Counted from the first letter of the stretch, positions 8,263 through 18,480 are shown. The stretch: 64,000 nucleotides of DNA from Massilia sp. Se16.2.3 (GCF_014171595.1 NZ_CP050451.1:5022001-5086000), one strand, 5' to 3'. A program made the numbers and translations. The notes: generated from the sequence alone by a model not told the origin.

Positions 8263-11172
8263 ATGTCCGAAAACAGCAAACCCGTCCAGAACGCGCCTGC
8301 CCAGAAGGCAGCCAAGAAACCTGAGAATAAGCCACTGAGCAAATACCCGGTCAACATGACCGACACCCCCTTCCCGATGCGCGGCGACCTCGCCAAGCGC
8401 GAACCGGGCTGGGTGAAGCAATGGCAGGACAAGCAGATCTACCACCGCATCCGCAAGGCGGCCGCCGGCCGGCCGAAGTTCATCCTGCACGATGGCCCAC
8501 CGTATGCGAACGGCGACATCCACCTTGGCCACGCCGTCAACAAGATCCTGAAAGACATGGTCGTCAAGTCCCGCACCATGGCCGGCTTCGATGCGCCCTA
8601 TGTGCCCGGCTGGGATTGCCACGGCATGCCGATCGAGATCCAGATCGAAAAGCTGTACGGCAAAAACCTGCCGACCGCCGAGGTGCTGCAGAAAGCCCGC
8701 GCCTATGCGCTCGAGCAGATCGACCGCCAGCGCGCCGGCTTCATCCGCCTGGGCGTGCTCGGCGAATGGGAAAACCCCTACATGACCATGGCCTATGGTA
8801 ACGAGGCCGACGAACTGCGCGCGCTCGGCAAGCTGCTGGACAAGGGTTATGTCTACCGCGGCCTCAAGCCCGTGAACTGGTGCTTCGATTGCGGCTCGGC
8901 ACTGGCTGAAGCGGAAGTGGAATACCAGGACAAGCGCGACCCGGCCATCGACGCCGGCTTCAAGTTCGCCGAAGAAGAGAAACTGGCCGCGGCTTTTGGC
9001 CTGCCGTCGCTGCCGACCATGAACGGTTTCATCGTGATCTGGACCACGACCCCGTGGACCATCCCGTCGAACCAGGCACTGAACGTGAATGCGGAAGTGA
9101 CCTATGCCCTCGTCCAGGCGGAACGCGACGGTGCGCCGCTGCTGCTGATCCTGGCCCAGGACCTGGTCGAGTCCTGCCTGCAGCGCTACAAACTCGAGGG
9201 CAAGGTCATCGCCACCACCATGGGTAGCCAGCTCGAAGGCATGCGCTTCAAGCATCCACTGCACGCGGCCGATCCCTTCTACGACCGTACTTCGCCGGTC
9301 TACCTGGCCGACTACGTCACCACCGACAGCGGTACTGGCGTGGTCCACTCGGCGCCGGCCTACGGCCTGGAAGACTTTATCTCGTGCAAAGCGCACGGCA
9401 TGAAGGACGACGACATCCTGAAACCGGTGATGGGCGACGGCCGCTTCGCTTCCACCCTGCCCCTGTTCGGCGGCCTGACCATCTGGGAAGCCAGCAAGCC
9501 GATCTGCGCCGCGCTGACCGAGGCGGGTGCCCTGTTTGAACTGAAAATGTTCGACCACAGCTACATGCACTGCTGGCGCCACAAGACCCCGATCGTCTAC
9601 CGGGCCACTTCGCAATGGTTCGCCGGCATGGACATCACGCCGAAAGACGGCGGCCCGACCCTGCGCGAAACCGCGCTGGCCGGCATCGACAAGACCCAGT
9701 TCTTCCCGGACTGGGGCCAGGCGCGCCTGCACGGCATGATCGAGAACCGTCCGGACTGGACCCTGTCGCGCCAGCGCCAGTGGGGCGTGCCGATGGCCTT
9801 CTTCATCCACAAGGAAACGGGCGAGCTGCATCCGCGCACCCCGGAACTGCTGGAGCAAGTCGCCAAGTTGATCGAACAGAACGGCATCGACGCCTGGCAG
9901 GCGCTCGACCCGCGCGAACTGCTGGGCGACGACGCTGAAGTCTACGAGAAGAACAAGGACACGCTCGACGTCTGGTTCGACTCGGGCGCGACCCACCAGA
10001 CCGTGCTGCGCGGCTCGCACAAGGAGCAGTCGACCTTCCCGGCCGACCTCTACCTGGAAGGCTCGGACCAGCACCGCGGCTGGTTCCACTCGTCCCTGCT
10101 GACCTCGTCGATGCTGAACGGCACCCCGCCCTACAAGGCGCTGCTGACTCACGGTTTTACCGTCGACGAGAACGGCAAGAAGATGTCCAAGTCGCTGGGC
10201 AACACGATGGCGCCGCAGAAGATCTCGGACACGCTCGGCGCCGACATCCTGCGCCTGTGGGTGGCCTCGACCGACTACACGGGCGAACTGTCGATCGGCG
10301 AAGAGATCCTCAAGCGCGTGACGGAATCCTACCGCCGCATCCGCAACACCCTGCGCTTCCTGCTGGCGAACACTTCGGACTTCGACCCGGCCAAGCACGC
10401 CGTCCCAGTCGCCGAGCTGTTCGAGATCGACCGCTACGCGATCGCGGCGATGGCGCAGCTGCAGAAGGACGTCGGAGCCCACTTCGAGCGCTACGAATTC
10501 CATCCGGTGGTCTCGCGCCTGCAGAACTACTGCTCGGAAGACCTGGGCGGCTTCTACCTCGACATCCTGAAGGACCGCCTGTACACGACCGGCGTGGATT
10601 CGCCCGCGCGCCGTTCGGCGCAAACGGCGCTGTGGCATATCGCCCATTCCCTGCTGCGCGTGATGGCACCGATCCTGTCGTTCACCGCCGAGGAAGCCTG
10701 GGCCGTGTTCGCGGGCCAGCAATCCTATGCGGAGAGCGACGAGACCATCTTCACCCAGACGCTGTGGAGCTTCCCGGAACTGCCGGATGCCGAAGCGCTG
10801 CTGGCCAAGTATGCGGCGCTGCGCGAAGTGCGGGCAGATGTGACCAAGCAGCTGGAAGAAGTGCGTGCCTCGGGTGCGATCGGTTCTTCGCTGCAGGCCG
10901 AACTGACGATCAAGGCCGCCGGCGAGAAGCACGCGCTGCTGGCCAGCCTGGAGGATGACCTGAAATTCGTCTTCATCACCTCGCAGGCGACCGTGGAGCA
11001 GGCGGCCAACGAAAGCGACGAAACGGTGCAGGTCACCCCATCGGAAGCGCCGAAATGCGAGCGCTGCTGGCACTACCGCCGCGACGTCGGCCACGACCAC
11101 GCCCATGCCGGCCTGTGCGGACGGTGCGTCAGCAACCTGTTCGGCAGCGGCGAAGCACGCCGCTTCGCGTAA
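8263..11172 (+). CDS. ileS: isoleucyl-tRNA synthetase
   Basis: A 969-residue class I aminoacyl-tRNA synthetase that charges tRNA-Ile and edits misactivated valine. The HIGH motif is HLGH at residues 87-90 and the KMSKS loop starts near residue 640. The C-terminal zinc site has Cys 932/935 and Cys 952/955. The N-terminus has a Lys/Ala-rich extension of about 30 residues, slightly longer than in many bacterial enzymes. It follows ribF and precedes lspA, the common ribF-ileS-lspA order of Proteobacteria. A hairpin with five Ts lies between ileS and lspA. Confidence 0.97.
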   Translation: MSENSKPVQNAPAQKAAKKPENKPLSKYPVNMTDTPFPMRGDLAKREPGWVKQWQDKQIYHRIRKAAAGRPKFILHDGPPYANGDIHLGHAVNKILKDMVVKSRTMAGFDAPYVPGWDCHGMPIEIQIEKLYGKNLPTAEVLQKARAYALEQIDRQRAGFIRLGVLGEWENPYMTMAYGNEADELRALGKLLDKGYVYRGLKPVNWCFDCGSALAEAEVEYQDKRDPAIDAGFKFAEEEKLAAAFGLPSLPTMNGFIVIWTTTPWTIPSNQALNVNAEVTYALVQAERDGAPLLLILAQDLVESCLQRYKLEGKVIATTMGSQLEGMRFKHPLHAADPFYDRTSPVYLADYVTTDSGTGVVHSAPAYGLEDFISCKAHGMKDDDILKPVMGDGRFASTLPLFGGLTIWEASKPICAALTEAGALFELKMFDHSYMHCWRHKTPIVYRATSQWFAGMDITPKDGGPTLRETALAGIDKTQFFPDWGQARLHGMIENRPDWTLSRQRQWGVPMAFFIHKETGELHPRTPELLEQVAKLIEQNGIDAWQALDPRELLGDDAEVYEKNKDTLDVWFDSGATHQTVLRGSHKEQSTFPADLYLEGSDQHRGWFHSSLLTSSMLNGTPPYKALLTHGFTVDENGKKMSKSLGNTMAPQKISDTLGADILRLWVASTDYTGELSIGEEILKRVTESYRRIRNTLRFLLANTSDFDPAKHAVPVAELFEIDRYAIAAMAQLQKDVGAHFERYEFHPVVSRLQNYCSEDLGGFYLDILKDRLYTTGVDSPARRSAQTALWHIAHSLLRVMAPILSFTAEEAWAVFAGQQSYAESDETIFTQTLWSFPELPDAEALLAKYAALREVRADVTKQLEEVRASGAIGSSLQAELTIKAAGEKHALLASLEDDLKFVFITSQATVEQAANESDETVQVTPSEAPKCERCWHYRRDVGHDHAHAGLCGRCVSNLFGSGEARRFA

Positions 11173-11206
11173 TATCTCGGCTGGCAAAGCCGAACGGCAA
11201 ACACAG

Positions 11207-11238
11207 CCGCCATGCCGCAGCCCGGCATGGCGGTTTTT
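11207..11238 (+). terminator. terminator-like hairpin between ileS and lspA
   Basis: Perfect 11-bp stem CCGCCATGCCG / CGGCATGGCGG around a 5-nt loop, followed by TTTTT (11234-11238). It sits 22 bp before the lspA ATG, in a gene pair that is usually co-transcribed. Confidence 0.75.
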
Positions 11239-11259
11239 CACATCCGATCCTGACATCTT

Positions 11260-11778
11260 ATGGCAACCAAGAAAAAACCGCTCGTTTCCAAAGTTCACAG
11301 CTCCGGCGCCGGCATGGGCCCCTGGCTGGGCATCGCCTTCCTCGTCGTCCTGTTCGACCAGCTGACCAAGATCACCGTCTCGAAACTTTTTCACTACGGC
11401 GAAACCCTGCCCGTCACGGGCTTCTTCAACCTGGTACTGGTGTACAACCCGGGCGCGGCCTTTTCCTTCCTCGGCAACCAGGGCGGCTGGCAGCGCTGGT
11501 TCTTCACCGCGATCGCCCTCGGCGCGATCGGCTTCATCCTGTACCTGCTCAAGCGCCACGCCGGCCAGCGCATGTTCTGCTGGGCCCTGGCCCTGATCCT
11601 GGGCGGCGCCGCCGGCAACGTCATCGACCGCGTCGCCTATGGCCACGTGATCGACTTCCTCGATTTCTACTGGCGTGGCTGGGGCCACTTCCCCGCCTTT
11701 AACGTCGCCGACATCGGCATTTCGGTCGGGGCCTTCCTGTTCATCCTCGACGAACTGCGGCGCGTCAATAAACACTGA
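11260..11778 (+). CDS. lspA: lipoprotein signal peptidase (signal peptidase II)
   Basis: A 172-residue inner-membrane aspartyl protease that removes signal peptides from prolipoproteins. Four hydrophobic segments are visible. The conserved blocks are [19 protein letters not shown] and [12 protein letters not shown], which carry the two catalytic aspartates. The N-terminus is about 25 residues of Lys-rich sequence before the first helix. Its substrates in this window would include the M48-like lipoprotein at 13663 and the DUF3304-like lipoproteins at the right end. Confidence 0.96.
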   Translation: MATKKKPLVSKVHSSGAGMGPWLGIAFLVVLFDQLTKITVSKLFHYGETLPVTGFFNLVLVYNPGAAFSFLGNQGGWQRWFFTAIALGAIGFILYLLKRHAGQRMFCWALALILGGAAGNVIDRVAYGHVIDFLDFYWRGWGHFPAFNVADIGISVGAFLFILDELRRVNKH

Positions 11779-11815
11779 GCAAGCACCGAGCAAACACCCA
11801 TAAAGGAAGATGCAC

Positions 11816-13036
11816 ATGGACCTGCAGGGAAAGAAAATCGTCCTCGGCCTGTCCGGGGGCGTGGCCTGCTACAAGGCGGCCGAACTGTGCCGCGCGCTGA
11901 TCAAGCAGGGCGCGCACGTGCAGGTCGTCATGACCGAGGCGGCCACCCATTTCATCGGCACCGTCACCATGCAGGCGCTGTCGGGCAACACGGTCTGGAC
12001 CGACCAGTGGGACCCGCGCATGCCGAACAACATGGCGCACATCGACCTCACCCGCGGCGCCGATGCCGTGCTGGTCGCCCCCTGCTCGGCCGACTTCATC
12101 CGTAAACTCGCGCACGGCGCCTGCGACGATTTACTGTCGACCCTGTGCCTGGCGCGCCCGCACGGCGTGCCGTTGCTGGTTGCGCCGGCAATGAATGTCG
12201 AGATGTGGCAGAACCCGGCGACCCAGCGCAATGTCGCCACCTTGCGGGAAGACGGCGTCACGCTGTTCGGCCCGGCAGCGGGCGAACAGGCCTGCGGCGA
12301 AACGGGTCTCGGGCGCATGCTCGAGCCCGAGCAGCTTCTGTAAGAAGTCGTCGCCGCCTTCCAGCACAAGATCCTGGCGGGCAAGCGCGTGCTGGTCACG
12401 GCCGGGCCGACCTTCGAGGCGATCGATCCCGTGCGCGGCATCACCAATCTGTCCTCGGGCAAGATGGGCTATGCGGTCGCCCGCGCCGCGCGCGAAGCCG
12501 GCGCCGAGGTCACGCTGGTCTCCGGCCCTACCGCACTGGCCACCCCCTACGGCGTGCGCCGCATCGACGTGCTCTCGGCCGCGCAGATGCACGACGCCGT
12601 CATGGCCCAGGTCGAAGGCCAGCACGTCTTCATCGGCGTGGCCGCCGTGGCCGACTGGCGCGTGGCCAATGCCAGCGAACAGAAACTGAAAAAGCAGGAA
12701 GGTGGCGGCGCGCCCCAGCTCGAGTTCGCGCAGAACCCGGACATCCTCGCGGCCGTCGCCGCCACCACCTCGCTGTCGGGCTGGCCCTACTGCGTCGGAT
12801 TTGCCGCCGAATCGGAAAACCTGGTCGCCTACGGTGCGGCCAAGCGCGAGCGCAAGGGCATTCCTCTGCTGGTGGGCAACATCGGCCACCACACTTTCGG
12901 CCAGGACGACAATTCCATCGTCCTGTTCGACGAGAACGGCCACACCGTGCTGCCGCGCGCCGACAAGCAGACGCTGGCGCGCCAGCTGGTCTCCGAAATC
13001 GGCAAGCGCCTCGAGCAGCGCTCCCTCCTTACCTGA
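11816..13036 (+). CDS. coaBC: phosphopantothenoylcysteine decarboxylase / synthetase, interrupted by an in-frame TAA
   Basis: CoaBC makes 4'-phosphopantetheine for coenzyme A in two steps. The N-terminal flavoprotein decarboxylase (CoaC) starts [15 protein letters not shown] and has APAMNVEMW. The C-terminal synthetase (CoaB) has [18 protein letters not shown] and [10 protein letters not shown]. Both halves are in the same frame, but codon 176 (12341-12343) is TAA, exactly in the linker between the domains. No ATG with a Shine-Dalgarno sequence follows; the first possible restart is GTG 12389, inside the first synthetase strand. ATG 11816 is chosen because AAGGAAG at 11803-11809 is well spaced from it and overlaps the alternative ATG at 11810. 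A single GAA-to-TAA change would explain the interruption. Confidence 0.85.
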
Positions 13037-13055
13037 AACAGACAACGTATTACGC

Positions 13056-13505
13056 ATGAACACCATCGACGTCAAAATCCTCGACCCGCGCATGAAAGAC
13101 CTGCTGCCGGCCTACGCTACCCCCGGCAGCGCCGGCCTCGACCTGCGCGCCTGCATCGACGCCCCGCTCGTGCTCGAACCGGGCCAGACCGTGCTGGTAC
13201 CCACCGGGCTGGCCATCCACGTGGCCGATCCGGGTTATGCCGCCATGATCCTGCCGCGTTCTGGACTCGGCCATAAGAACGGCATCGTTCTGGGCAATCT
13301 GGTAGGCTTGATCGACTCCGACTACCAGGGCCAGCTCATGGTATCGACCTGGAACCGCGGCCACGCCGCCTTCACGCTGCAGCCGCTCGACCGGCTGGCG
13401 CAGCTCGTGATCGTGCCGGTACTGCAGGTTGGCTTCAATGTCGTCGAAGAGTTTGCATCGAGCGAACGGGGTGCCGGAGGATTCGGCAGTACCGGAAAAC
13501 AATAA
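13056..13505 (+). CDS. dut: deoxyuridine triphosphatase (dUTPase)
   Basis: A 149-residue homotrimeric dUTPase that hydrolyses dUTP to dUMP and pyrophosphate. It contains the five family motifs, including [32 protein letters not shown], and the C-terminal glycine-rich [13 protein letters not shown] arm that closes over the active site. The length matches E. coli Dut. It follows coaBC directly, the same coaBC-dut order as in many Proteobacteria. Confidence 0.96.
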   Translation: MNTIDVKILDPRMKDLLPAYATPGSAGLDLRACIDAPLVLEPGQTVLVPTGLAIHVADPGYAAMILPRSGLGHKNGIVLGNLVGLIDSDYQGQLMVSTWNRGHAAFTLQPLDRLAQLVIVPVLQVGFNVVEEFASSERGAGGFGSTGKQ

Positions 13506-13565
13506 CAAACCAGAGCGCCCCGTATCGGCTTGTCGGTCCTGGCGCATCGTCGAAAACAGTACCCT

Positions 13566-13610
13566 GGTACGGCGTCCGGTACGGCGCCCGGTACGGCGTC
13601 CGGTACGGCG
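13566..13610. repeat. 12-bp tandem repeat GGTACGGCG(T/C)CC, 3.75 copies
   Basis: Units begin at 13566, 13578, 13590 and 13602 and differ only by T/C at one position. The array fills much of the gap between dut and the following lipoprotein gene. It is direct, without spacers, so it is not a CRISPR. Confidence 0.9.
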
Positions 13611-13662
13611 CGACGATGCCATGCCGGATCAGGCAGGTGCGGCGCGCTAGAAGAGGAGGATC

Positions 13663-14745
13663 ATGATCCGCATTCATCGCCTGCGCCCGGTTGCGCTGGC
13701 CATTTCGATTGCCCTGCTGCTGACCGCCTGCGGCACCCAGCCCACGGTTTCCCGGGGCGGCCTGCCGAGTGCCGGACCGCAAACGCCGCCGAGCACGCAA
13801 CTGTCGCCGCAAATGGCGGCCGCCGCCGACACGCTCACCAAGATGGCGGCCATGCAGGACCGCCTGTACCGCGTGGCGGCGCCCCTGCTGATCGACAACG
13901 CCGAACTCTGCCCGAAGCACGCGCGCAACCTGCTCGGCTTTACGGCAAAGAACCGCCACTACTACCCCGGCATGTACAACGAGGCCGCGCACGTGGCCTT
14001 CGGCATGGATGAACGGCTGCAGGTGACCGGCGTGCTGGCCGGCAGCGGCGCAGCCAAGGCCGGCCTGCGCACGGGCGACGACCTCGTCGCCGCCGGCGGC
14101 AAGCCATTGCCGACGGGCGCGAGCGCGCCGAACACGGTCGGCGCCATCTTCGGCTCCCCGGTCGCCTCGCAGCCGTCCCTGCCGCTTACCATCGAGCGCG
14201 ACGGCCGCCCGCGCGACCTGACCATTCCCGTTACGCGCGCCTGCGGTTTCGGCATCGAACTGGGCAATGGCGACAACGTGAACGCCTATGCCGACGGCAG
14301 CCGCATCATGGTCACGCGCGGCATGCTCGGCTTCACCAAAAGCGACGACGAACTGGCCTATGTGCTGGCACGCACGATGGCGCACAACATCCTCGGCCAC
14401 CCGGCCGCGCTGCGCAACAAGGCCACGCTCGACAGCGTGATCGACAACCTGACGCGCATGAGCCCGGATATGGCGATGCTCAACGGCAGCGCGGGCATCA
14501 AGGCGGCCCCGGCGAATATCGACGCCGCCGCCGACCGCCTCGCCGTCTTCCTGCTGGCACGCGCCGACTACAACTACGAAGGCGCGCCGGCGTTCTGGAA
14601 GCGCTTCGCCGCAGCTTACCCGGCCAGCGTCGCCAACGGCTTTACCGCCAACCACCCGGCCACCGCGGCACGCCTGACGGCGATCGAGCTGGCGGTGGAG
14701 GACGTGAAGACGAAGAAGGCGGGCAAGAAGCCGTTGACGCCGTAA
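13663..14745 (+). CDS. M48-family-like lipoprotein with PDZ domain and degenerate active site
   Basis: A 360-residue protein with a lipoprotein signal (LLTAC, Cys near residue 22). A PDZ-like segment follows (VTGVLAGSGAAKAGLRTGDDLV, near 120-140; only the family fold is inferred), then a region resembling M48 zinc peptidases (ELAYVLARTMAHNILGH). In the active family the motif reads HExxHNxxGH; here residues 237-246 are R-T-M-A-H-N-I-L-G-H, so the first zinc His and the catalytic Glu are replaced. It is probably a non-catalytic outer-membrane or periplasmic protein. GAGGAGG precedes ATG 13663. A long hairpin repeat follows the stop codon. Confidence 0.75.
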   Translation: MIRIHRLRPVALAISIALLLTACGTQPTVSRGGLPSAGPQTPPSTQLSPQMAAAADTLTKMAAMQDRLYRVAAPLLIDNAELCPKHARNLLGFTAKNRHYYPGMYNEAAHVAFGMDERLQVTGVLAGSGAAKAGLRTGDDLVAAGGKPLPTGASAPNTVGAIFGSPVASQPSLPLTIERDGRPRDLTIPVTRACGFGIELGNGDNVNAYADGSRIMVTRGMLGFTKSDDELAYVLARTMAHNILGHPAALRNKATLDSVIDNLTRMSPDMAMLNGSAGIKAAPANIDAAADRLAVFLLARADYNYEGAPAFWKRFAAAYPASVANGFTANHPATAARLTAIELAVEDVKTKKAGKKPLTP

Positions 14746-14761
14746 CGTGGCGCCCGGGTGC

Positions 14762-14810
14762 AGGGTGGGCACGGCATTGAAGCCCCCGGCTTCAATGCCG
14801 TGCCCACCCT
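14762..14810. repeat. long perfect hairpin repeat, GGGTGGGC family
   Basis: Two perfect 23-nt arms (14762-14784 and 14788-14810) separated by CCC. The outer ends read AGGGTGGGCACGG / CCGTGCCCACCCT, the same end sequence as elements at 23015, 27946 and 28101. It lies 17 bp after the M48-like gene. Confidence 0.85.
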
Positions 14811-14882
14811 ACGCCCAACGCCCGCCCCGCTTTTTTTGTATCATTGTCACCCCTCACCCAGCAGCGCCCCGCCGCCCGCCTC

Positions 14883-15892
14883 ATGGACAGCCTCGACCTC
14901 GACGTACTCAAGACCGCAGCAAGCTGGATCGACGCTGGGCACCGCTGCGAACTCGTCACCGTCGTCAAGACACGGGGCTCGAGCCCGCGGCCGATCGGGG
15001 CCATGCTGGCGCTGCGCGACGACGGCCGCGTGGTCGGCTCGGTGTCCGGCGGCTGTATCGAGGACGATCTGATCGAGAACGTGCGAGAGGGAGGCATCGC
15101 ACTGGATGCGCGCCCGCGCATCCTCAGCTACGGCATCAGCGCCGACGACGCCCACCGCTTCGGCCTGCCCTGCGGCGGCACCATCGAGCTGGCGCTCGAG
15201 CCGCTCAGCCCGGCCAGCGGACTGCGCGCGCTCCTGCAGCGCCCGGAAGCCGGCGAGTTGCTGGAACGCCGCCTCGACCTCGATAGCGGCGCCGTCACCC
15301 TGGCTCCCGCGCCGCCCGGCGCCGTGCTGCGCGTCGACGGCGATAGCCTGGTCACCGTGCACGGCCCGCGCTGGCGCCTGTTCATCATCGGCGCCGGTCC
15401 GCTGTCGCGCTTCCTGGCCCGGTGGCGCAGGCCATGGACTACCGCGTCGTCGTCTGCGATCCGCGCGAGGACTACACCGCCGGCTGGGACCTGCCTGGCG
15501 TCGAACTGAGCCACACGATGCCCGACGACCTGGTGCTGGAGGCGAAGCTCGATGCGCGCAGCGCCGTCGTCGCCCTCACCCACGACCCGAAACTGGACGA
15601 CCTGGCGCTGATGGAAGCGCTGAAGTCGAATGCCTTCTATGTCGGGGCGATCGGCTCGCGCCTGAACAACGCGCGGCGGCGCGAGCGCCTGAAACTCTTC
15701 GACCTCTCCGACGCCGAGCTCGACCGCCTGCACGGGCCGATCGGCCTGTACATCGGCAGCAAGACACCGGCTGAAATCGGCATCGCGATCCTGGCCGAGA
15801 TGACCGCCGTGCGCAATGGCGTGCCGCCCGCCATGCTGGTGCCGCACGCGGCGGCGCCGCAAGCGGCGGGCAGCGAGGTCTGCGCGCGGTGA
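14883..15892 (+). pseudogene. xdhC: XdhC/CoxI family protein, apparent frameshift
   Basis: XdhC proteins bind molybdenum cofactor and help insert its sulfurated form into xanthine dehydrogenase-type enzymes. The first part (MDSLDLDVLKTAASWIDAG, then VKTRGSSPRPIGAMLALRDD and VSGGCIEDDL) is the XdhC domain. The second part, in the frame one base back from about 15420 (MDYRVVVCDPREDY, AIGSRLNNARRRERL), is the Rossmann-like CoxI domain. A missing G in the CGGTGGCG context near 15420 would restore one chain of about 336 residues reading FLARVAQAMDYR. No molybdenum hydroxylase gene is nearby. Marked broken as given, though a consensus error is likely. Confidence 0.8.
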
Positions 15893-15900
15893 CCTCAGGT

Positions 15901-15922
15901 GCAATAGCAATAGCAATAGCAA
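15901..15922. repeat. GCAATA hexamer microsatellite
   Basis: Three GCAATA units plus GCAA in the short gap between xdhC and the EamA gene. Slipped-strand variation here would alter the distance to the EamA start. Confidence 0.8.
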
Positions 15923-15983
15923 AAAACGGGAAGCGCGATCGCGCGCCCTCTGCCACCATGCGCCTTCGCCCTCCTCTCTACCC

Positions 15984-16877
15984 ATGAATACAGCCAATTT
16001 CCTGCGTCTCTTGCTGCTGGCCGCCATCTGGGGCGGCTCCTTCCTCTTCATGCGCATCGGCGCCCCCGTGCTCGGCCCGGCGGTGCTGATCGAATACCGC
16101 GTGCTGTTCGCGGCGCTGTTCCCGGCAGCCGTCGGCCTGGTGCTGCGGCGCCGCCTCGACCTGCGCGCCAACTGGAAGCATTACCTGATCCCGGGCTTCT
16201 TCAACTCGGCCCTGCCCTTCCTGCTGTTTGCCTATGGCGCACGCACCTTGACGGCATCCGTGCTGTCGGTACTGAACGCGACGGCGCCGATGTGGGGCGC
16301 GCTGATCGGGGCGCTGTGGGCGCGCCAGCCGATCACGCTGCGCACCGGCCTTGGCCTGCTGCTGGGCACGGCGGGGGTGGCGCTGCTGGTCGGCTTCGAC
16401 GATGTGTCCAGCCGCCCCGGCGCGGCCATCGCCCCGGTGGCGGCGCTGGCCGCGGCGCTGTGCTACAGCATCGCCAGCCTGTATGCGAAATCGGCGAAAA
16501 GCGTCGAACCCTTCGCCAATGCCCACGGCACCATGTGGGCGGCAACCCTGTTCGTGTTGCCCGCCCTGCCCTTCTTTCCCGCGCCCGCCAGTCCCACGCC
16601 CGGCGTCTGGGCGGCGGTGCTGACCCTGGGCGTGCTGTGCAGCGGCATCGCCTACCTGATCTACTTCCGCCTGATCGCCGAGGTAGGGCCGACCTCGGCA
16701 CTGACGGTAACTTTCCTGAACCCGTTGTTCGGCATCCTCTGGGGCGCGCTCTTCCTGCACGAGACGGTGGGCTGGCATACGCTGGCCGGCTCGGCCATCG
16801 TGCTGGTCGGCACTGCGCTGGTGACGGGTTTTGTTCCGCGCTTCGGTGGCGCGCCGGCGAGCGCCGCCGGCAAATGA
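15984..16877 (+). CDS. EamA-type (DMT superfamily) transporter
   Basis: A 297-residue integral membrane protein with ten hydrophobic segments arranged as two EamA repeats. The first starts LLLLAAIWGGSFLFMRIG and the second near AALAAALCYSIASLYAKSA. FLNPLFGILWGALFLHE near the end is typical of the family. The family exports or takes up small metabolites such as amino acids or nucleotides; the substrate cannot be told from sequence. It stops 4 bp before the AlkA-like gene, so the two are probably transcribed together. Confidence 0.9.
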   Translation: MNTANFLRLLLLAAIWGGSFLFMRIGAPVLGPAVLIEYRVLFAALFPAAVGLVLRRRLDLRANWKHYLIPGFFNSALPFLLFAYGARTLTASVLSVLNATAPMWGALIGALWARQPITLRTGLGLLLGTAGVALLVGFDDVSSRPGAAIAPVAALAAALCYSIASLYAKSAKSVEPFANAHGTMWAATLFVLPALPFFPAPASPTPGVWAAVLTLGVLCSGIAYLIYFRLIAEVGPTSALTVTFLNPLFGILWGALFLHETVGWHTLAGSAIVLVGTALVTGFVPRFGGAPASAAGK

Positions 16878-16881
16878 CACG

Positions 16882-17768
16882 ATGACCGAGGGGCTGACCC
16901 TGGCCTTGCCGCCGGGCTACCGCAGCGCCGACGTGCTGGCCTTCCACGCGCGCGACGCCGAAGGCCTGGCCGAACGGGTCGAAGGCAGCCGCCTGCGCAA
17001 GGCGGTGCTGCTGGGCGGCGTGCCGCTGCTCTTCGACCTCACGCTGGAGCCGACCCGGGCACTGTGCCGCATCGACGCCGACGCGCCATTGGACACGCAC
17101 ACGCGGGCGCGGGCGCACGCGGCCCGGACAGCATCCTGGCGCTGCGCATCGACCCGGCACCGTTTGCAGAGGCGACGCGCGACGACCCCGTGTTCGGCCC
17201 ACTGGTCGCGCGCTCCCCCAGCCTGCGCATCGTGCAGTCGGCCAGCGTCTTCGAGGCCCTGACACGGGCGATCATCGGCCAGCAGATCAACCTGCCCTTC
17301 GCGATCAGCCTGCGCCGCAGCTTCATCGCGCAGGCCGGACGCCCGCACAGCAGCGGCCTGGTCTGCTATCCGGAGGCGGCCGATGTGGCGCGTCTCGACC
17401 TCGAGACGCTGACTACCCGCAAATTTTCGCGTGCAAAGGCCGAGACGCTGCTGCGCGTGGCGCGCATGGTCGACGCCGGCGAACTGCGCCTCGACCTGAA
17501 CGACGATGCGGAACACGCGGGCGCGGCCCTGCTCGCCATCAAGGGCATCGGCCCCTGGACCGTCAACTACACGCTGCTGCGCGGCTATGGCTATGCCGAC
17601 TGCTCGCTCGAAGGCGACGTGGCCGTGCGCGGAGCGCTGGGGCGCCTGCTGGGCGAGGCCGGCAAGCCGGACCAGGCACGCACCCAGGCCTGGCTGGCCG
17701 CCTATCGTCCGCATCGGACGATGGCGGCAGCCTACCTGTGGGCCAGCCTCAGCGCACCGCCTGGCTGA
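16882..17768 (+). pseudogene. AlkA-like DNA-3-methyladenine glycosylase, apparent frameshift
   Basis: A base-excision repair glycosylase that would remove alkylated purines. The N-terminal part (MTEGLTLALPPGYRSADVLA) is in one frame to about 17100. The HhH-GPD catalytic domain continues in the frame one base back: ALTRAIIGQQINLPFA, then IKGIGPWTVNYTLLRGYGY and the catalytic Asp in SLEGDVAVRGAL. Adding one base around 17100-17130 (a GC-rich stretch with GGCCCGG) gives one protein of about 295 residues. All domain motifs are preserved, so an assembly error is more likely than decay. Confidence 0.8.
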
Positions 17769-17823
17769 ACGAACCGGGCAAGGCGAAGAAAGCCCAAGCT
17801 GGCATCGTCACAAAACAGTCGCG

Positions 17824-18237
17824 TCAACGCCAGCGCGGCACTCCCTCGAGCTGCTGCGCCCCCTCCCCGGCAAACCGTATCAGCTCGGACAGGGGAACCG
17901 TGGCAAGGTTTTCGCTGCCGTAATGCCCGCCAAGCGGGCTGGGAATCTTGAGGCAGTAGCGGCGGTCGTCGGTGAGCGGGCCGAGCGTGGACTCGGCGAG
18001 GTCGACCAGCTCGGGCATGTACCACTCGTTCAGGAAATCCTGGTTATAGGACAGTGCATCGAGCGCGGCGCGGTCCTGCGCGACGGGCTCGCAGCAGAGG
18101 TCTTGCGGACGCAGCCGCCAGTAGCTGCCGTCGGCGTCGCGGATGATCAGGTTACCGAAGGCATTGGCACCCAATACTTCGACGGCGCTGAGCCCTACCC
18201 AACCCCAGGCTTCGTTGATGTCGTCAACAGTAATCAT
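17824..18237 (-). CDS. Tdi1-type (DUF1851) immunity protein
   Basis: A 137-residue soluble protein with WGWVGLSAVEVLGANAFGN and SYWRLRPQDL, features of the DUF1851 / T6SS immunity Tdi1 domain. Agrobacterium Tdi1 neutralises the Tde1 DNase. No DNase toxin gene is adjacent, so it is an orphan immunity gene or one that protects against neighbours' toxins. It is convergent with the glycosylase gene. Assignment rests on domain recognition only. Confidence 0.7.
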   Translation of the reverse strand: MITVDDINEAWGWVGLSAVEVLGANAFGNLIIRDADGSYWRLRPQDLCCEPVAQDRAALDALSYNQDFLNEWYMPELVDLAESTLGPLTDDRRYCLKIPSPLGGHYGSENLATVPLSELIRFAGEGAQQLEGVPRWR

Positions 18238-18437
18238 GGTCTAACCCAAGGATCGATGTTCATCGAAGGGCGCGGAAACGCCGGTCCAGCCCATGAGGGG
18301 GACGACAGCCGCGCCGTGTTCCTGTTCGACCGGAGAGGAAGGGATGAGTGCGGCAAACAGCGTCTTCCCTTGATATTGGTCGAGTCCGCCAGGGAACGCC
18401 GCACACGGCCAGGCGCGCAAGGGATGGCGAAAACAAA

Positions 18438-18471
18438 AAAGCCGCTGAATCGGCAAGGATTCAACGGCTTT
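18438..18471 (-). terminator. terminator of tRNA-fMet
   Basis: On the minus strand a 14-bp stem (AAAGCCGTTGAATC / GATTCAGCGGCTTT, one G-T pair) around CTTGCC runs into TTTTTT, about 10 nt after the tRNA 3' end. Confidence 0.85.
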
Positions 18472-18480
18472 CGGAAATTC

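Noticed and set aside
8248..11817. A 1189-codon frame antisense to ileS
   Set aside because: Composition follows the codon bias of ileS on the opposite strand and no family motif is visible; a shadow frame of high-GC DNA.
13566..13610. CRISPR-like array
   Set aside because: Units are adjacent 12-mers with no spacers and no cas genes nearby.
18234..18464. A small gene between the Tdi1-like gene and tRNA-fMet
   Set aside because: The frame crosses the tRNA terminator, has no Shine-Dalgarno sequence and no recognisable features.
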